From an uncultured Lacticaseibacillus sp. (lineage in GTDB: Bacteria; Bacillota; Bacilli; Lactobacillales; Lactobacillaceae): DNA of 18,581 bases. The notes under the pieces are model-generated. The model was not told where the DNA came from. It worked only from the letters and a program-made list of their open reading frames with translations, and made no database searches. The stretch lies in assembly GCA_934339215.1 (NCBI GenBank), contig CAKRHU010000003.1:1-18581 (forward strand). The letters run 5' to 3'. A program made the position numbers and the translations under genes. This document shows positions 14,944 through 18,581 of the stretch, one piece after another (position 1 is the stretch's first letter; each line of letters opens with the position of its first letter).

Positions 14944-15612
14944 TCATCTAATTAGCGAAAAGCTCGTGATGGTTCCGTGAAAGTTGGCGGCGCGCAAGGC
15001 ATCAGCCGCGTGGTATAAGGTCCGCCCGGTGGTATAAAGATCATCCAGTAGCATAATTTGTGAAATTTTCTCAAATGACACCTGTGGCCGCACCGAAAAA
15101 CTCTGCGGCGTCTGCAAACGCCCAGCACGATTCTTCTGCGCTTGCGGCACTGGTGTATCAGCTTTTTGGAGCCATTGATGCAGTGGCAAATGGTCAAACA
15201 AGCCTAACACCGGATCAAATCCACGCACTTGATAATGACCCGCTTCAGTTGGAATTGGCACAAATGTTGCGCGTGGTGGTTGGATCAAATCTTGAAACGC
15301 CAAATGCAAGCGCCAATCGCCTAAGCCTTTATATTGTTCAATGAAGGCTTTCATCGGCGCATCGTATTGAAACAATGCGCGATGATGTAGCAAGGTGTAG
15401 CCGGCTTTTTGCCAACGAACACAGTCGAAACATAATTGTGGTGAATCTGCGCGACCACATCCAGGACAAGCCGTTGATTGATTGATCGGCGTGAATTGGC
15501 GCAAACAAGCCCGACACAGTTGTGGTGACCGCACTTGCCTAAATGAAAAAATTTTCGCCAAGGTCCAATCGATTTGAATCGGTTGGCCACATAATAAGCA
15601 AGCCATCGTCAT
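14944..15612 (-). CDS. comFC: Competence protein ComFC, phosphoribosyltransferase-like
   Basis: A 222-residue protein used in DNA uptake and transformation, related to GntX. Its N-terminal zinc-binding part has Cys pairs at about 5/8, 33/36, 49/52 and 61/64. Its C-terminal phosphoribosyltransferase-type fold has the PRPP-loop sequence MLLDDLYTTGRTL (187-199). The exact chemical role is unsettled in the literature I know. Start ATG 15612 overlaps the comFA stop (ATGA); a second ATG at 15606 is possible. It forms an operon with comFA. All key cysteines and the loop are present, so the gene looks functional. Expression of comF genes usually depends on ComK or ComX/SigH type control; no such box was identified here. 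Confidence 0.93.
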   Translation of the reverse strand: MTMACLLCGQPIQIDWTLAKIFSFRQVRSPQLCRACLRQFTPINQSTACPGCGRADSPQLCFDCVRWQKAGYTLLHHRALFQYDAPMKAFIEQYKGLGDWRLHLAFQDLIQPPRATFVPIPTEAGHYQVRGFDPVLGLFDHLPLHQWLQKADTPVPQAQKNRAGRLQTPQSFSVRPQVSFEKISQIMLLDDLYTTGRTLYHAADALRAANFHGTITSFSLIR

Positions 15613-16862
15613 CCCGCCTTCGTGTGATTGAGTTTTTCAATGGTTGTGATGGCGACTTGAAGCTCACGGGTGTAATGCTGAGCGTAAAACCAAACCGGAT
15701 CATCCGGTGAATCTGCCGCCCGCCCTGCACGGCCTGCCATTTGAATCAAGGCATCGCGGCCAAATCTTGGCGAATCCGCGGCTAAAACGATCACTGCACA
15801 GCGATGAATCGTTACCCCACGCTCTAAAATTGTAGTCGTCACCATGACTTCAATTTGCCCCGCGCGAAACGCCAACACTTTGGCTTCCCGTTGTTCGTCT
15901 TGCGCATGGACGCTTTGGATTTCTACCTTTAAATGTTGACGCAACGCATTGGTGATCGGCACCAGCCAATCAATATCCGGAACAAACAATAAGATGCGGT
16001 GAGTGGTGACAAGCGCTTTTAACTGCGCCAACAACTGGGGTGGTAATTGTTTTGGTAACTTGACTTTTTTCACCCAAGCCAGCTTAGGCACTGGCAAAGG
16101 TTGTCCGTGAAAACGTCTCGGCAAGGTGCTCAACCCGATTTTGCCAGTCCGACCTTGCTGTAATAAAGCTTTAGGCGGCGTCGCACTCAGCCAAACCAAA
16201 CTCCCTTTGACAGCATGTTTCGCCGCATACATCAACGCCTCATCATGCGCAAACGGAAACGCGTCAACTTCATCGATCACCAATAAATCAAAACAATGGT
16301 AGTAACGCAATAATTGATGGGTGGTCAATACCGTCAAAGCGACATCATGTTTTGACCAAGGTGCCCCACCATAACGCACAGCCATCAGAGTATGAGCGAA
16401 AGCTTGCGCCAATCGTGGGGCTAGTTCGCGTACCACATCGATCCTAGGTGCTGCGATGCCAACGCGTCCACCAGCATCTAAAACTTCGGCGATCGCTGGA
16501 AACAACATTTCTGTTTTCCCGGCACCGGTCACTGCCCATAGTAAATGTTCGCGATGAACTTGGACAGATTGCAGCAATTGGTCACTTGCCACGCGTTGTG
16601 CCGGCGTCAATTCGCCAGACCAAGTCAATGAATGTGTCGCTGGAAATTTTGGCGCATCAAATCGATACAATGATTGGCCTTCAACCACCCGACCTAAATT
16701 CACACACACGGGACAATACCGCAAGCCGATCGGCAACTTAATGGTAAGATTTTGTCCGCAGCGCACGCATCGACCGTCTGCTGTCATCGCCGGGACGGCT
16801 TGTGCTACACTAGGGTCAGACTTAATATCGTTTAACAATAATTGCATCCCCGCATACCGCAT
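15609..16862 (-). CDS. comFA: Competence helicase ComFA
   Basis: A 417-residue DEAD-box-like ATPase thought to help pull transforming single-stranded DNA into the cell through ComEC. The N-terminal zinc site has Cys32, Cys35, Cys50 and Cys53 (CVRC...CPVC). Then come Walker A GAGKT (113-117, WAVTGAGKTEM), Walker B DEVD (197-200), SATPP (226-230), and the C-terminal motif QMAGRAGR. The length is within the family range. I chose ATG 16862 because GGGAGG lies six bases upstream; ATG 16847 inside the gene is an alternative. The start is 12 bp from the divergent yigZ start. The stop overlaps comFC. Confidence 0.95.
   Translation of the reverse strand: MRYAGMQLLLNDIKSDPSVAQAVPAMTADGRCVRCGQNLTIKLPIGLRYCPVCVNLGRVVEGQSLYRFDAPKFPATHSLTWSGELTPAQRVASDQLLQSVQVHREHLLWAVTGAGKTEMLFPAIAEVLDAGGRVGIAAPRIDVVRELAPRLAQAFAHTLMAVRYGGAPWSKHDVALTVLTTHQLLRYYHCFDLLVIDEVDAFPFAHDEALMYAAKHAVKGSLVWLSATPPKALLQQGRTGKIGLSTLPRRFHGQPLPVPKLAWVKKVKLPKQLPPQLLAQLKALVTTHRILLFVPDIDWLVPITNALRQHLKVEIQSVHAQDEQREAKVLAFRAGQIEVMVTTTILERGVTIHRCAVIVLAADSPRFGRDALIQMAGRAGRAADSPDDPVWFYAQHYTRELQVAITTIEKLNHTKAG
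16800..16828 (+). promoter_or_regulatory. Candidate yigZ promoter inside comFA
   Basis: TTGTGC (16800-16805), a 17-bp spacer and TAATAT (16823-16828). Both boxes are imperfect. With only 12 bp between the divergent starts, the yigZ promoter must lie in comFA, and this is the best site seen. Confidence 0.35.
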
Positions 16863-16874
16863 AAGGAGCCTCCC
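16863..16874. promoter_or_regulatory. Back-to-back ribosome binding sites of divergent comFA and yigZ
   Basis: The whole gap between the two start codons is AAGGAGCCTCCC. On the plus strand AAGGAG precedes the yigZ ATG by six bases. On the minus strand GGGAGG precedes the comFA ATG by six bases. This spacing on both sides strongly supports both start choices. Confidence 0.85.
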
Positions 16875-17522
16875 ATGGTTTATCGCACAATCCAACAAAA
16901 CGGTGAAGCCGAAATGATCATCAAAAAGTCACGCTTCATCACCCACCTCGCCCGCATTCAATCAGAAGCAGACGCGCAAGCCTTCATCGCCGACATCAAA
17001 AAACAGCACTACAAAGCCAATCACAACGTCCCAGTGTATTTACTCGGTGACGATGATCACATTCAACGCGCCAATGACGACGACGAACCTAGCGGCACAG
17101 CTGGCGTCCCCATGTTGAAAACTTTACAAGAAATGGGCTTACATGATGTTTGCGCCGTCACCACCCGGTATTTTGGCGGCATCAAGCTCGGCGCAGGCGG
17201 GTTGATTCGTGCCTACTCAAGCAGTGTTTCTAATGCGGTTAATCAAATCGGTATCGTTGAACGCCGTTTACAACAGCAAGTCACGATTGAAATTTCTTAC
17301 GCGCAACTCGGCTCAGTACAACATTATCTTGAAACCCACACTTTACCGATGACCATAAATTACGCCGTTAATGTTGAAATTGAAACTAGTGTGCCGGAAT
17401 CGGCGCTCGAATCGCTCCAAAATGACCTCACAAACTTGCTTTCTGGTCAATTGAGCATGACTATTGGCGATGACGAATTTATCGAAATCCCTGTGAATAC
17501 AACAAAAAACGCCGACTCATAA
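16875..17522 (+). CDS. yigZ: YigZ/YvyE family protein (IMPACT/UPF0029 fold)
   Basis: A 215-residue cytoplasmic protein of the YigZ/IMPACT family. The N-terminal UPF0029 domain spans about 15-125 with KKSRFITHLA (17-26), the hallmark DDDEPSGTAGVPML (68-81) and RYFGGIKLGAGGLIRAY (98-114). A C-terminal ferredoxin-like domain follows (about 135-205). The family resembles eukaryotic IMPACT and elongation-factor C-terminal domains, but its bacterial role is not established. Start ATG 16875 has AAGGAG six bases upstream; a longer in-frame reading from 16842 lies inside comFA and is rejected. It is the only convincing plus-strand gene here. In B. subtilis the orthologue yvyE is also near the comF region. 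Its stop codon falls in a terminator loop. Confidence 0.94.
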   Translation: MVYRTIQQNGEAEMIIKKSRFITHLARIQSEADAQAFIADIKKQHYKANHNVPVYLLGDDDHIQRANDDDEPSGTAGVPMLKTLQEMGLHDVCAVTTRYFGGIKLGAGGLIRAYSSSVSNAVNQIGIVERRLQQQVTIEISYAQLGSVQHYLETHTLPMTINYAVNVEIETSVPESALESLQNDLTNLLSGQLSMTIGDDEFIEIPVNTTKNADS

Positions 17523-17538
17523 CGAGTCAGCGTTTTTT
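17504..17538. terminator. Bidirectional terminator between convergent yigZ and the AEC permease
   Basis: AAAAAACGC-C-GACTC (17504-17517) pairs with GAGTC-A-GCGTTTTTT across a short loop that contains the yigZ TAA (17520-17522). There are six A on one side and six T on the other, so it can stop transcription from both genes. Confidence 0.93.
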
Positions 17539-17566
17539 GTTTGTGAATCGATGCTATTTTGGCATA

Positions 17567-18550
17567 TTAGAAACCTTGGATCAGCATCATGACAATCGGC
17601 ACAACGATGGCAAACAACACGGTGGACAAGGTGACCACGTTGGTTGCATATTCTTCATCGGCATGCGCTTGGTTCGCCAAAATTGGCAAGACGGCCAAAC
17701 CTGGCGCGGACGCTTGAATGATCAAGGTCTTAGCTTCCAAAGATGGCACGTTGAAGCCGGCATGGATCCCCATCAAGATCAAAGCAGTGATCAATAATGG
17801 TGCCACGATGAAGCGGCCGATCAACGCCACAATGGAATCGCGGTCGAACTTGATCGCCGCAAACCCAGCTTTGGCCAAAATAATCCCAATGTAGATCAAG
17901 GATAGTGGGGTAACTAAAGACCCAACGTAATCCAACGTGTTCTTGGCAAACCCTAACCAGCCGACATTGACAAACGGAATGTTTAACAACAAGAAGACTA
18001 AGGCGACAATGAAGCCGACTAACGGTGCAGGCAATAACTTCTTCCAGTTAAAGGCTGTTTTTTCACCAGTACCAGCGATTTTGGTTGGATCATCCCAACT
18101 CATGATGAAGGCGCCAAGCGTCCAAGTGGACACGGTGTTGACCACATAATAAGTTAAGAAGTAAGGCGTCGCTTTGTCCCCAAACAAAGCCAAGTTCAAT
18201 GGTAAGCCAATGAAAATCGTGTTGGCGTTGACGAACATGTTGATGAACGTCCCGCGACGACCTGGGCGCACTTTTAACAGTTTGACCAAGACGAACGCCA
18301 CGATATAACCTAAGATCACGGCACCAAAGCCGTAAACCAAACCGCTAGAAATGGAAATCAGCTTGCTTAACGTCAAGCGTTCCAAAACAGAAATGAAAAT
18401 CGATGCAGGCAAAGCCACTTTCATCAATAATGTGGAAATGGTGCCGCCAAAGGCCTCATCAAACCAGCCTTTTTTTTGTAAAATGTACCCCAAAGCAATG
18501 ATCAAAACGATCGTTAAAATACTTTGGACGGAAGTGTATAAAGCAGTCAC
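17567..18550 (-). CDS. AEC-family permease (auxin efflux carrier superfamily)
   Basis: A 327-residue membrane protein with about ten hydrophobic segments in two halves split by a central hydrophilic loop (about 155-170, DDPTKIAGTGEKTAF). The first half begins TALYTSVQSILTIVLIIALG and contains NANTIFIGLPLNLALFG; the second contains IQASAPGLAVLPILANQ. These N-x-x-F-x-G-x-P and A-P-G-L patterns fit AEC/MleP-type carriers, which in lactic acid bacteria often move malate or related organic acids. The substrate here cannot be told. The start is GTG 18550 with AAGGGGG eight bases upstream. It stands alone, converging on yigZ. The remaining 31 bases to the window edge hold only this ribosome binding site. 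Confidence 0.88.
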   Translation of the reverse strand: MTALYTSVQSILTIVLIIALGYILQKKGWFDEAFGGTISTLLMKVALPASIFISVLERLTLSKLISISSGLVYGFGAVILGYIVAFVLVKLLKVRPGRRGTFINMFVNANTIFIGLPLNLALFGDKATPYFLTYYVVNTVSTWTLGAFIMSWDDPTKIAGTGEKTAFNWKKLLPAPLVGFIVALVFLLLNIPFVNVGWLGFAKNTLDYVGSLVTPLSLIYIGIILAKAGFAAIKFDRDSIVALIGRFIVAPLLITALILMGIHAGFNVPSLEAKTLIIQASAPGLAVLPILANQAHADEEYATNVVTLSTVLFAIVVPIVMMLIQGF

Positions 18551-18581
18551 TTTGTCGTCCCCCTTCTATTGTTGTGTTGCA

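Noticed and set aside
1..18581. CRISPR array, tRNA or rRNA genes, prophage genes
   Set aside because: No regularly spaced direct repeats with spacers, no tRNA cloverleaf with TTCGA-type T-loop and acceptor end, and no phage-type genes were seen. The cloverleaf at 14008-14196 is far too long for a tRNA.

Overview
This 18.6 kb window looks like chromosomal DNA of a low-to-moderate G+C Firmicute, most likely a Lactobacillaceae species of the Lacticaseibacillus type. The evidence is strong AGGAGG-type ribosome binding sites, a lipoprotein PstS, two pstB genes, a two-zinc-site-free SecA of 787 residues, a long-form Hpf, and the gene neighbourhood hpf-secA-prfB-ftsE-ftsX-(PDZ membrane protein) next to comFA/comFC and yvyE/yigZ, which matches the well known Bacillus subtilis arrangement. 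The genus is an inference. Nearly all genes lie on the minus strand; only yigZ is convincingly on the plus strand.

Reading in the direction of transcription (right to left): an AEC-family permease (18550-17567) converges on yigZ (16875-17522) at a shared terminator. yigZ diverges from comFA-comFC (16862-14944), with only 12 bp between the two start codons. Next come hpf (own strong promoter, structured leader, perfect terminator), a gene-poor stretch of about 680 bp (13548-14228), secA, prfB with its programmed +1 frameshift, ftsE-ftsX with a terminator, a small possibly frameshifted ORF, a MinJ-like PDZ membrane protein, phoP-phoR, and the pstS-pstC-pstA-pstB-pstB' phosphate transporter operon, which runs off the left edge. 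A PhoP-box-like array sits directly upstream of pstS, so the window holds both the phosphate-sensing two-component system and its expected target.

The least explained content is intergenic. A family of about 185 bp dispersed, strongly structured repeats occurs three times nearly complete (164-344, 3950-4138, 13689-13873) and once truncated (9703-9785). Each full copy has long self-complementary ends and internal hairpins whose sequences change while pairing is kept, plus a conserved unpaired core. A second, unrelated element at 14008-14196 folds into a cloverleaf-like shape (a 29-bp outer arm enclosing three hairpins). It is preceded by a candidate promoter and by a ribosome binding site with a 16-codon ORF. 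These are the best candidates for undescribed elements. Housekeeping genes otherwise look intact.
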